A stretch of DNA of 55,817 nt from Alphaproteobacteria bacterium (lineage in GTDB: Bacteria; Pseudomonadota; Alphaproteobacteria; ATCC43930; CGMCC-115725): positions 1 through 55,817 of the forward strand of contig JAFAYW010000047.1 in the NCBI GenBank assembly GCA_019240125.1. The letters run 5' to 3'. Under the pieces are notes generated by a model that did no database searches, was not told the DNA's origin, and was given only the letters and a program-made list of their open reading frames with translations. The translations under genes and the position numbers were made by a program. This document shows positions 1 to 7,416 of the stretch, in pieces. Position 1 is the first letter of the stretch, and each line of letters opens with the position of its first letter.

Positions 1-622
1 TCGCGGCAAAGATCGCGGGCTCCTCGATGTGGCCGCGTATCCAGAAAACGAAGAGCGCCGGCAACAATCCCACGGCGAACAGAAAGCGCCAGGCGACCGC
101 TTCCGGCAGAAACCAGTAAAGCGCCGTGTAGACCAGCGCCGAGCCACCCCAGCCGACCGCCCAGCCGGTCTGCACGATGCCGACGCCGCGACCGCGATAC
201 TTGTCGCGGATCACCTCGCCCATCAGCACCGCGCCCGCCGCCCACTCCCCTCCAAAACCCAGCCCGTGGAGCGCGCGCAGAATGAAGAACTGCTGGAAAT
301 TCTGGGCGAAGGCACAGAAGAAGGTGAAGACCGAGTACCACAGGATCGTGATCTGCAGCATGCGCACCCGGCCGTAGCGGTCGGACAGCGCCCCGGAAAA
401 CCACCCCCCGAACGACGAGATCAGCAGCGTCGCGGTGCCGATCAATCCGGCTTCGGCGCGCGACAATCCCCACAGTGCTATAACCGTCGGGATGACGAAG
501 CTGTACATCTGCACGTCGAACGCGTCGAGCGTCCAGCCGCCGAAGCAGCCCCACATCGTACGCCGCTCTTGGGCGGTAAGTTCGCGCAACCAGCCAAGCA
601 TCGGCGTTTCTGCTCCCATCAT
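1..622 (-). CDS. MFS transporter, metabolite:H+ symporter type (partial)
   Basis: This reading frame begins near 622 (two adjacent ATGs at 622 and 619) and runs off the left edge, so only about 207 N-terminal residues are visible. It starts MMGAETPMLGWLRELTAQER, followed by a first membrane segment containing GWTLDAFDVQMYSF. The MFS loop motif appears as GALSDRYGRVRML, and a later helix reads GLGFGGEWAAGAVLMGE. This pattern is typical of the aromatic acid/sialate/shikimate H+ symporter branch of the major facilitator superfamily, inner-membrane proteins importing organic acids. The substrate cannot be told. It lies 47 nt downstream of ltaE on the same strand and may be cotranscribed. No good Shine-Dalgarno sequence precedes either ATG. 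Confidence 0.85.
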   Translation of the reverse strand, partial: MMGAETPMLGWLRELTAQERRTMWGCFGGWTLDAFDVQMYSFVIPTVIALWGLSRAEAGLIGTATLLISSFGGWFSGALSDRYGRVRMLQITILWYSVFTFFCAFAQNFQQFFILRALHGLGFGGEWAAGAVLMGEVIRDKYRGRGVGIVQTGWAVGWGGSALVYTALYWFLPEAVAWRFLFAVGLLPALFVFWIRGHIEEPAIFAA

Positions 623-669
623 CTGTTTATAGATGAGGGGCTTAGACCGAAGCGGCCCTTGACCGCAAG

Positions 670-1728
670 CTACTCGGCAGCGCGAGCCGGAGCCGCGGCG
701 TTGCGGATCGTGGCGATCAACGCGTCCGCCTCTGCCTCGGTCGTATCGAAGCGGCAGACAAAGCGACCGAGCACCTTGCTGCGCCGATAAAACAGAAATC
801 CCTCGCGTTCCAGCGCGTCGAGAATGTCAGGTGTGGTTTCGAGGAAGATTTCGTTGACCTCAACCGGCGCGAGCAGCCGGACGCCGGGTAGCGTCCCCAC
901 GCCCTCGGCAATGCGGGCGGCGATGGCGTTCGATGACTGCGCCAAACGCAGCCATAAGCCATTCTCGATGTACGCCATCAGTTGCGCCGAGGCGAAGCGC
1001 ATCTTCGACCACACCTGCCCGGCACGCCTCAGCTGGATTGCCAGCCCATCCACCAGCTCCGGGTTGAACACGACGATCGCGTCACACAGCGCGCCGCCGT
1101 TTTTGGTGCAGCCGAACGACAGAATATCGACACCCGCGCGCCAGGTCATATCGGCCGGGCTGCAATTCAGTCGCGCCAGCGCATTGGCGAAGCGCGCGCC
1201 ATCCATATGCACATGCAGTTTGCGCGATTTCGCCGCCTCGCCGACGGCCCGCACCTCATCGAGCCGATAGACGGTCCCGAGGTCGCTGGCCTGGGTCATG
1301 TTCACGGCGGCCGGCTGGCCGCGATGCAACTGGCCGGGCTGAATCGCCGTCAAGGTCTGTGCCAGCGCTTCGGCATCGATGCGGCCGTGAGTGCCGGCGA
1401 CCGGCGCGAGCTTGAGGCCGCCGCCAAAGAACCCCGCCGCGTTCGCCTCCGAGGTGTTGATGTGCGCGAGTTCGCTGCAATAGACAACGCCCCAGGGCGG
1501 CGAGATCGCCGCCAGCGACAACGCGTTGGCCGCGGTGCCCGTCGCCACCGGAAAGACCCGCACGCTAGTCTCGAACAGGTCGGAAAAACGCTCCTGCAGA
1601 TGCGCCGTCCACTCGTCGCCCCCATAGCCGAGCGCGGTACCGTTATTCGCCTCTACCAGCGCCTCGAGGATTTCCGGCGCCGCCCGCCCGGTATTGTCGC
1701 TGCGATAATCGATCATGGCCTCATCCAA
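670..1728 (-). CDS. ltaE: Low-specificity L-threonine aldolase
   Basis: Predicted cytosolic PLP enzyme of the beta-eliminating lyase family that splits L-threonine or L-allo-threonine into glycine and acetaldehyde. The protein is 352 residues, a normal length. The N-terminus contains YRSDNTGRAAPEI, the usual substrate-binding start of this family. The PLP-binding region shows HMDGARF (Asp176) and the Schiff-base lysine in SFGCTKNGG (Lys209). Two starts are possible, at 1728 and 1716; the second gives MIDYRSDN, closer to family N-termini, but neither has a convincing Shine-Dalgarno sequence. The upstream 187 nt holds dispersed palindromic repeats, and a truncated MFS transporter follows 47 nt downstream. 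Confidence 0.93.
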   Translation of the reverse strand: MDEAMIDYRSDNTGRAAPEILEALVEANNGTALGYGGDEWTAHLQERFSDLFETSVRVFPVATGTAANALSLAAISPPWGVVYCSELAHINTSEANAAGFFGGGLKLAPVAGTHGRIDAEALAQTLTAIQPGQLHRGQPAAVNMTQASDLGTVYRLDEVRAVGEAAKSRKLHVHMDGARFANALARLNCSPADMTWRAGVDILSFGCTKNGGALCDAIVVFNPELVDGLAIQLRRAGQVWSKMRFASAQLMAYIENGLWLRLAQSSNAIAARIAEGVGTLPGVRLLAPVEVNEIFLETTPDILDALEREGFLFYRRSKVLGRFVCRFDTTEAEADALIATIRNAAAPARAAE

Positions 1729-1764
1729 GTGGCTGTTCGCAGCCGCAGTATATCGCTTGTAACA

Positions 1765-1830
1765 CTCTCCCGCACTGCGGGAGAGGGGGAGCGGCCGCGA
1801 AGCGGCTGGTGGGCGACGGTCTAACCAAAA
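1765..1830. repeat. Dispersed palindromic repeat, copy 1
   Basis: A perfect 10-bp inverted repeat with a one-base loop (ctctcccgca / tgcgggagag) lies at 1765-1785. It is followed by a short GC-rich segment ending near 1830. The reverse complement matches the composite element at 53790-53842: a CACC/CCACC stretch, a small GCxGCTTC hairpin, then CCCCCTCTCCCGC. A weaker related piece (ctcacccaatgggagcg) lies near 1880-1896. This is REP/MITE-like intergenic repeat DNA between moaB and ltaE, with no coding content. Confidence 0.7.
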
Positions 1831-1915
1831 ATTGTGTCAAAAACCCCTCGACCGACCGGCGCTGCGCTCCGGCCACCTTCTCACCCAATGGGAGCGAGGG
1901 AGCTTCCGGCGCGCG

Positions 1916-2455
1916 CTATTTCTGGTGCTCCAACAAACGCGGCATCAGCTCGACGAAGTTGCAGGGGCGGAAGCGGTTGTCGAGCTGGTGCACCAAAATG
2001 TCTTCCCAGGCATCGCGGCAGGCGCTCGGCGAGCCCGGCAGGGCGAACAGGTAGGTGCCGCCGGCGACCCCGGCGGTGGCGCGGCTCTGGATCGTCGACG
2101 TGCCGATCTTGGCAAAGCTGAGCCAGCGGAACAGCTCGCCAAACCCGGCGATCTCCTTTTCATAGACGCTTTGGAACGCCTCGGGCGTCACATCGCGGCC
2201 GGTGACGCCGGTGCCGCCGGTCGAGATCACGACATCGATTTGCGCGTCGGCGACCCAGGCGCGCAATTGCTCGGTGATGGCCGGCAGGTCGTCGCGCACG
2301 ATGCGGCGCACGATGATTTTGTGCCCCGCTTTGGTAATCAATTCTTCCAGTGTGTTGCCGGAGCGGTCATCGGCGGCGGTGCGGGTGTCCGACACCGTCA
2401 GCAAGGCGATGTTGACCGGCAGAAACGGGCGGGTTTCGTCGAGGCGACCAGGCAT
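1916..2455 (-). CDS. moaB: Molybdenum cofactor biosynthesis protein B
   Basis: This 179-residue protein belongs to the MoaB/MogA family, which adenylylates or otherwise handles molybdopterin during molybdenum cofactor synthesis in the cytosol. It shows the family signatures VSDTR near residue 20, the molybdopterin-binding STGGTGVTGRDVTPEA in the middle, and ALPGSPSACRDAW toward the C-terminus. Length and order fit MoaB rather than a larger MoeA. The ATG at 2455 is supported by GGAG eight bases upstream. It is divergent from the quinone oxidoreductase gene, and no other moa or moe genes are in the window. Confidence 0.93.
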   Translation of the reverse strand: MPGRLDETRPFLPVNIALLTVSDTRTAADDRSGNTLEELITKAGHKIIVRRIVRDDLPAITEQLRAWVADAQIDVVISTGGTGVTGRDVTPEAFQSVYEKEIAGFGELFRWLSFAKIGTSTIQSRATAGVAGGTYLFALPGSPSACRDAWEDILVHQLDNRFRPCNFVELMPRLLEHQK

Positions 2456-2487
2456 CGGGGCGGCTCCGGAAGGAGTTGATTTCCAGT

Positions 2488-2518
2488 AAGTAGGCGGGCA
2501 CCTGCCCGTCTGCTACTT
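2488..2518. repeat. Inverted repeat in the moaB/oxidoreductase divergent gap
   Basis: The sequence aagtaggcgggca, a two-base loop and tgcccgtctgctactt form a bulged hairpin in the 116-nt space between moaB (minus) and the oxidoreductase (plus). There is no T-run on either side, and both genes read away from it. It is therefore more likely an operator-like or extragenic palindrome than a terminator. Confidence 0.45.
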
Positions 2519-2571
2519 GCGGAAGCGCCGCCGGGCGTTATCGTCGCGCGATCGGATTGGGGGAGACACGC

Positions 2572-3525
2572 GTGAAGGCGTTGCAGGTGCGGCCGGAGGG
2601 GCTGGTCTATGTCGAGGTACCGGAACCGGCGGTCGGGCCCGGCGACGTGCTCGTCAAGATCGAGGCGGCCGGGATCAACTATATCGACACGGTCGCTGCC
2701 CAGAATGCCAAGCCGGAGCAGATGCCGATGTCGATCGGCGGCGAGGCCGGCGGCCGCGTCGTCGCGATCGGCGCCGAGGTCAGCGATATTACGGTCGGCC
2801 AGGCCGTGTGCTTTCGCGGCGCGCCGGCCGCCTTTGCCGAATTGGCGGTGATGCCGGCGGCGCGGGTCGTGCCGGTGCCGGAAGGATTTGATTTGCGCCT
2901 CGCCTCCGGGCTGATCGCCAACGGCATCAGCGCGCATTACCTGGTGACCAGCGCCCACCCGGTGCAGCCGGGCGACACCGTGCTGGTGCACGCCGCAGCC
3001 GGCGGCGTCGGCCGCATGATCGCGCGGCTCTCGAAGAACCGCGGCGCTCGCGTGCTGGGCACGGTGTCGTCTGCCGCAAAGGCGCGGGCGGCCCGCGCCT
3101 CCGGCGTCGACGAGACGATCAACTATGTCGACGGCGATTTCGAAGCCGAGACCATGCGCCTGACTAACGGCGAAGGCGTCAACGCGGTCTATGACAGCAT
3201 CGGCGCCACGACCTTTTTCAAGGGGCTTAACCTGCTGTGCACCCGCGGCACGATGGTCTCGTTCGGCGAGACCTCGGGCCCTGTGCCGCCACTCGACATC
3301 CGCGTGATGGCGCCGAAATCGCTATCATTGGTCCGCTGCGTCCTGATGGGCTACATCGCCACGACCGAAGAACTGCGCCGCCGCGCCGCCGACGTGTTCC
3401 GTTGGGTCGAGGAAGGCGCCCTCACCGTGCACTACCACGCCGAATATCCGATGGCCGACGCCCAGCGCGCTTTCGAGGCGCTGCGCAACCGCGAAACCAT
3501 CGGCAAGCTACTGCTGATCCCGTGA
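2572..3525 (+). CDS. Zinc-free NAD(P)H:quinone oxidoreductase (MDR family)
   Basis: Predicted cytosolic medium-chain dehydrogenase/reductase of the quinone oxidoreductase (QOR) type, transferring hydride from NADPH to quinones or enones. The GroES-like N-terminal part contains PGDVLVKIEAAGINYIDT. The Rossmann part starts with the characteristic HAAAGGVGRMIARL. Zinc-ligand cysteines of alcohol dehydrogenases are absent. I prefer the GTG at 2572 (MKALQVRPEG) because GGGGGAGA lies six bases upstream; a TTG at 2557 would only add five residues. The stop codon overlaps the GTG of the small gene downstream, suggesting translational coupling. The natural substrate is unknown. Confidence 0.9.
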   Translation: MKALQVRPEGLVYVEVPEPAVGPGDVLVKIEAAGINYIDTVAAQNAKPEQMPMSIGGEAGGRVVAIGAEVSDITVGQAVCFRGAPAAFAELAVMPAARVVPVPEGFDLRLASGLIANGISAHYLVTSAHPVQPGDTVLVHAAAGGVGRMIARLSKNRGARVLGTVSSAAKARAARASGVDETINYVDGDFEAETMRLTNGEGVNAVYDSIGATTFFKGLNLLCTRGTMVSFGETSGPVPPLDIRVMAPKSLSLVRCVLMGYIATTEELRRRAADVFRWVEEGALTVHYHAEYPMADAQRAFEALRNRETIGKLLLIP

Positions 3526-3797
3526 TACTCAGGCGTGGGATCACTGCCCTCGCGCATTTCGCGGGTGAGACTAGATACTGGGCATTTGTCCTAAAGGTAG
3601 GTGTGCTTCTGTTTGGCGGGCTGAGCACTTTAAGCGTGATTGTCGGTGATCTGCTTAAGGGTAACTTGAGTATCGGCAAACTCGCCGTCTACCTCACGCT
3701 ATGGCCTATCGCCGGTGTGTTTTGGGGCTCAGCCATGTGGGTGTACTTCTTGGGCATCAGGTGGCTGAAACGGCGCATCGCGGCCCGCCAAGGATAG
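3522..3797 (+). CDS. Small two-helix membrane protein, unknown function
   Basis: A 91-codon frame starting with GTG at 3522 overlaps the oxidoreductase stop as GTGA. The product has a short basic N-terminus (VILRRGITALAHFAGETRYW) and two hydrophobic segments, roughly FVLKVGVLLFGGLSTLSVIV and LAVYLTLWPIAGVFWGSAMW. It ends in a basic tail (LKRRIAARQG). This reads as a small inner-membrane protein with both ends on the cytoplasmic side. I do not recognise a family. The overlap, the membrane pattern and the lack of any other gene here argue that it is real, but the start is uncertain. Confidence 0.55.
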   Translation: MILRRGITALAHFAGETRYWAFVLKVGVLLFGGLSTLSVIVGDLLKGNLSIGKLAVYLTLWPIAGVFWGSAMWVYFLGIRWLKRRIAARQG

Positions 3798-3840
3798 CAT
3801 CGCTAAAGTCAACCGGAGAAGCTGCTCGCGGCCTCCCGAT

Positions 3841-3868
3841 TTGACTCCGGCGGCGCGCTGACTATAGT
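3841..3868 (+). promoter_or_regulatory. Housekeeping sigma-70-type promoter for rpsD
   Basis: TTGACT (3841-3846) is separated by 16 bases from TATAGT (3863-3868), a close match to the bacterial -35/-10 consensus. It lies 147 bases upstream of the rpsD start. The leader from about 3875 to 4014 holds no reading frame I trust. A long leader could carry S4 autoregulation, but I cannot show a conserved structure. Confidence 0.6.
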
Positions 3869-4014
3869 GCTGCCCCTTTCCCAAGAATGTGGGCGGTATC
3901 GCCCCGGCCCCGACCACCCGAACTTCCGGTCGGATCGCACTATTGGGACAACAAGTTGGTCCGGCCGGCCCGTCCGGCGTGGACACAACCATACGAAGTC
4001 GGATCTGGAGTCTT

Positions 4015-4629
4015 ATGAGCAAGCGTGAGGAATCGAAGTACAAGATCAACCGGCGTCTCGGCCTGAACCTCTGGGGTCGGTCGAAAAGCCCGTTGAACCG
4101 CCGCGAATATGGTCCCGGCCAGCACGGGCAGCGGCGCAAGAAGCCGTCGGATTACGGCACCCAGCTTTCGGCCAAGCAGCGCCTCAAGGGCTATTACGCC
4201 AATATCGGCGAGCGCCAGTTCCGCCGCCTGTATGAAGAGGCGGTGCGGCGGCGCGGCGATACCGGCGAAAACCTGATCGAATTGCTGGAGCGGCGGCTCG
4301 ACGCGGTGGTATACCGCATGAAGCTGGTGCCGACCCCGTTCGCGGCGCGCCAACTGGTCAATCACGGCCATGTGCTGGTCAACGGGCGGCGCCTCAACAT
4401 CCCGTCCTACCAGGTGCGCGACGACGACACGATCGAGCTGCGCCAGAAGGCCAAGGAAATGGCGCTGGTGCTCGAAGCGACACAGTCGAGCGAGCGCGAC
4501 GTGCCGGATTATGTCGAGATCGATCACGATCGGATGCGCGGCCGCTTTATCCGCGCGCCGAAACTGGCCGATGTGCCGTATCCGGTGACGATGGAACCCA
4601 ATCTGGTCGTCGAATACTACTCGCGCTAA
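4015..4629 (+). CDS. rpsD: 30S ribosomal protein S4
   Basis: A 204-residue primary-binding small-subunit protein that nucleates 16S rRNA folding in the 5' domain. The N-terminus ([20 protein letters not shown]) and the block [20 protein letters not shown] are typical of alphaproteobacterial S4 without zinc cysteines. The S4 RNA-binding domain is at about residues 94-155, with [10 protein letters not shown] and [11 protein letters not shown]. The ATG at 4015 is preceded by GGAG about seven bases upstream; longer in-frame starts upstream lack support. The gene stands alone, away from the rpsK-rpoA operon, as is usual in Alphaproteobacteria. Confidence 0.98.
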   Translation: MSKREESKYKINRRLGLNLWGRSKSPLNRREYGPGQHGQRRKKPSDYGTQLSAKQRLKGYYANIGERQFRRLYEEAVRRRGDTGENLIELLERRLDAVVYRMKLVPTPFAARQLVNHGHVLVNGRRLNIPSYQVRDDDTIELRQKAKEMALVLEATQSSERDVPDYVEIDHDRMRGRFIRAPKLADVPYPVTMEPNLVVEYYSR

Positions 4630-4766
4630 TACCCTTCCATCACGGGTCGCCGCCGCTGCGATCTCGCGCCGAGACCGTGGCGGCGGTCCAGGAATAAGCG
4701 ACAGGGCTCAAGGCCCTGGATGCCTGCCGTGGCGGTGGGCATGACCGGAAGCCCGCGGGGCTTGCC

Positions 4767-6065
4767 ATGCTGACCCTGCAACTGGCGGTCGTGGTGCTGT
4801 TGATCCTCGTCAACGGCTTCTTTGCCATGGCCGAAATCGCCCTCGTGTCGGCCCGCCCGGCACGGCTGCAGCCGCGCGCGGCTGCCGGTAACCGCGGCGC
4901 CGCGGCGGCACTCGATCTGAAAGGCGATCCCTCGCGCTTGCTGGCGACGGTGCAGATCGGCATCACGGTCATCGCGGTGCTGTCGGGTACGTTCGGCCAG
5001 GCCACTCTCGGCGAGAGTCTGCAGGATTACCTGGTCCAGCAGGGTGGTTTTCTGGCGCGCTACGCCCATGCCATCAGCATGGCCGTGGTTGTGCTCGGCA
5101 TCTCGTATTTCTCGCTGATCCTCGGCGAGTTGGTGCCCAAGCGGATTGCCCTCGCCCACCCGGAACGCATCGCCTCGGCATTGGCCGTGCTGATGCACGG
5201 CCTCGGACGTGTCGCCGCACCGCTGGAATGGCTGCTCAGCGAGACGACGGATCTCATTCTGCGGGTCTTTCCGGTGCACGGGGAAATGCCCGCCGTCACC
5301 GACGAGGAAATCGGCTTCATGCTGCGCGAGGGCGCCGCCGCCGGCCAGATCCCGCTCGGCGAGACCGCGATCGTCGAGATGGCATTGCGGCTGGGCGACC
5401 GCCGCGTCAGCGCCGTCATGACACCGCGCACCCAGATCGAATTCATCAATCTCGACGATTCGGAAGAGGAGATCCGGCGCCAGATCCGCGACAGCGCCTT
5501 CTCACGCTTTCCGGTGGTGCAGGGCGGCACGCACCAGCTCACAGGCGTGGTGCAGATCAAGGACCTCCTGAAGGCGTCGCTGAACGGGCAGGCCTTCGAA
5601 TTGCGGCCGGCGCTGCAGTCGCCTCTTTATCTGCCCAACACGGTTACTGTGTTGCGCGCGCTTGAGGTCTTCAAGACGAACCAGGAGCCGATGGCCATGG
5701 TCGTCGATGAATATGGCGATCTTGAAGGCCTCGTGACCCTCACTGACATTCTGGAAGCCCTTGTCGGCGATATTCCGCAGGGCGAAGGAGACTCGCGGGT
5801 CATCCGGCGCGATGACGGCACCTTCCTGGTCGACGGCATGCTGGCGCTCGACGAGTTGAAGCAGATCCTCGGCGTCCCCCATCTGACCGGGGAAGATCCG
5901 GAGTTTCATACGCTCGGGGGGTATATGATGGCGCGCCTCAACCGCGTGCCGATGGTCGCCGACCGCATCATCGCCGATCATTTTCAGTTCGAGGTGGTCG
6001 AGATGGACGGCCGTCGCGTCGACCGCGTGCTGATTGTACCCGTCGCAACGGCAGCGCGGCGATAG
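4767..6065 (+). CDS. Hemolysin/CorC-family membrane protein (DUF21-CBS-CorC_HlyC)
   Basis: A 432-residue inner-membrane protein. Residues 1-190 form a DUF21/CNNM transmembrane region beginning MLTLQLAVVVLLILVNGFF. Residues about 205-325 are a CBS pair, with RVSAVMTPRTQIEFINLDD and MVVDEYGDLEGLVTLTDILE. Residues about 340-425 are the CorC_HlyC domain. Members include the CorB/CorC-type Mg2+ efflux proteins (YfjD, PaeA) and the misnamed hemolysin TlyC; magnesium or cobalt efflux is the best guess. It follows rpsD by 137 nt and is convergent with ilvA. Length and domain order are complete. Confidence 0.9.
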   Translation: MLTLQLAVVVLLILVNGFFAMAEIALVSARPARLQPRAAAGNRGAAAALDLKGDPSRLLATVQIGITVIAVLSGTFGQATLGESLQDYLVQQGGFLARYAHAISMAVVVLGISYFSLILGELVPKRIALAHPERIASALAVLMHGLGRVAAPLEWLLSETTDLILRVFPVHGEMPAVTDEEIGFMLREGAAAGQIPLGETAIVEMALRLGDRRVSAVMTPRTQIEFINLDDSEEEIRRQIRDSAFSRFPVVQGGTHQLTGVVQIKDLLKASLNGQAFELRPALQSPLYLPNTVTVLRALEVFKTNQEPMAMVVDEYGDLEGLVTLTDILEALVGDIPQGEGDSRVIRRDDGTFLVDGMLALDELKQILGVPHLTGEDPEFHTLGGYMMARLNRVPMVADRIIADHFQFEVVEMDGRRVDRVLIVPVATAARR

Positions 6066-6174
6066 AGGCAACGTCACCCCACAAGATCGACCGGAGTGTG
6101 GCTGTTCCCCGCCAAGATCAACGGGAACAATTATCGGATCGACCGTTGCGCGCGTGGCTGACGGCAAAGCATAT

Positions 6175-7416
6175 CTATGTTTGTTCCGCCTCGATCCCGG
6201 TCATCAGCCGCGTCGGGAAGCCGGCCGCGATCAGCGCCGTGATGATCGTATCGACGTGTCGACGGTTTTGCGTCTCGACCATAACGTCGAGTTCGGCGCG
6301 CTTGATCGAGGTGTCGTGGAACAGCCGCTGGTGGTGCACCTCGACAATATTGCCGCCGAGCCCGCCGATGATCCCCGAGACGCGGGACAGCACGCCGGGC
6401 AGATCAGGCAATTCGGCGCGCAGGCGGACAAAGCGGCCCCCCCGCACCAGCCCGCGCATCAATAGCGAGGCAAGCAGGCGTGAATCGATATTGCCGCCGG
6501 TCAGCACGATACCCACCCGCCGCCCCCGGAAGCGCTCTGGCTCGGCAAGCAAGGCGGCGACTCCGGCGGCCCCGGCACCCTCCGCGACCAATTTGCTGCT
6601 TTCCGCCAACAACTCCACGGCTTCTTCGAGCTGCCGCTCGTCGACAACGCAGACATCGTTGACCAGCGCGAGGACGACCTGGCGTGTCAGCATCCCGGGC
6701 TCCTTGACCGCGATGCCCTCTGCCAGGGTCGCGGTATCGCTCGGCTCGCCTGGGTCGGCGCCGAGCAGCAACCGCTGCATTGACGGGTACAACGCGGATT
6801 GAACGCCGATCACCTCGATCTTCGGCGCCAGGGCCTTGGCGGCTACCGCGATGCCCGAGATCAAGCCACCGCCGCCAACCGGAACCAGCAGCACGTCGAG
6901 ATCCGGCCGGTCGGCGAGCATCTCGAGCGCGATCGTCCCTTGCCCGGCGATCACCGCCGGATCGTCATACGGATGGACAAAGACCAACCCATGCCGTTGC
7001 GCCAGGGCTTGCGCCGCCCGCCGTGCATCGACCAGCCCCTCCCCTTCGAGCACGACCTTGGCACCAAGCGCCTCCGTGCGGTCGATCTTGGTGAAGGGGG
7101 TACCGAGCGGCATCACGATCGTCGCGGGGATACCAAGCCGGCGTGCATGATAAGCCACGCCCTGAGCGTGATTCCCGGCCGACATGGCAATCACGCCGAT
7201 ATCACGCTCGGCCGCACTCAGGGTCAGCAACTTGTTAAGCGCCCCCCGCTCCTTGAAGGAGCCGGTGGGTTGCAGCGTCTCGAGCTTGAGGAAAACGTCA
7301 CACCCGGCGCGGTCCGATAGCGCCGGTGCCGCGACCAGTGGTGTGCGCAACACAGCGCCGGCAAGCGCCGCCCCGGCGCGTCGTACATCCGCGATGCCGA
7401 CGGGCAGATCGCTCAT
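6175..7416 (-). CDS. ilvA: Threonine ammonia-lyase with ACT domain
   Basis: A PLP-dependent fold-type II enzyme converting L-threonine to 2-oxobutanoate and ammonia. The Schiff-base lysine is in GSFKERGA (Lys55), and the phosphate-binding glycine loop is VPVGGGGLISG. A short C-terminal ACT-like domain (about residues 325-405) begins near RLRAELPDLPGVLSRVSGII, so the protein resembles the 400-residue TdcB/YgkB-like form rather than the long E. coli IlvA with two ACT-like lobes. The ATG at 7416 overlaps the stop of the upstream acylase gene as ATGA, so the two are very probably translationally coupled. It is 413 residues and convergent with the CorC-type gene. Confidence 0.92.
   Translation of the reverse strand: MSDLPVGIADVRRAGAALAGAVLRTPLVAAPALSDRAGCDVFLKLETLQPTGSFKERGALNKLLTLSAAERDIGVIAMSAGNHAQGVAYHARRLGIPATIVMPLGTPFTKIDRTEALGAKVVLEGEGLVDARRAAQALAQRHGLVFVHPYDDPAVIAGQGTIALEMLADRPDLDVLLVPVGGGGLISGIAVAAKALAPKIEVIGVQSALYPSMQRLLLGADPGEPSDTATLAEGIAVKEPGMLTRQVVLALVNDVCVVDERQLEEAVELLAESSKLVAEGAGAAGVAALLAEPERFRGRRVGIVLTGGNIDSRLLASLLMRGLVRGGRFVRLRAELPDLPGVLSRVSGIIGGLGGNIVEVHHQRLFHDTSIKRAELDVMVETQNRRHVDTIITALIAAGFPTRLMTGIEAEQT

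Noticed and set aside
982..1824. Long plus-strand open frame opposite ltaE
   Set aside because: It is rich in Arg, Pro, Gln and His with no motif, and mirrors the real aldolase gene on the other strand, as expected in GC-rich DNA.
2488..2518. Hairpin as a transcription terminator
   Set aside because: It sits between two divergent genes and lacks a T-run.
4640..4725. GC-rich hairpins after rpsD as an intrinsic terminator
   Set aside because: Stems can be drawn, but no T-run follows, and readthrough into the CorC-type gene is possible.
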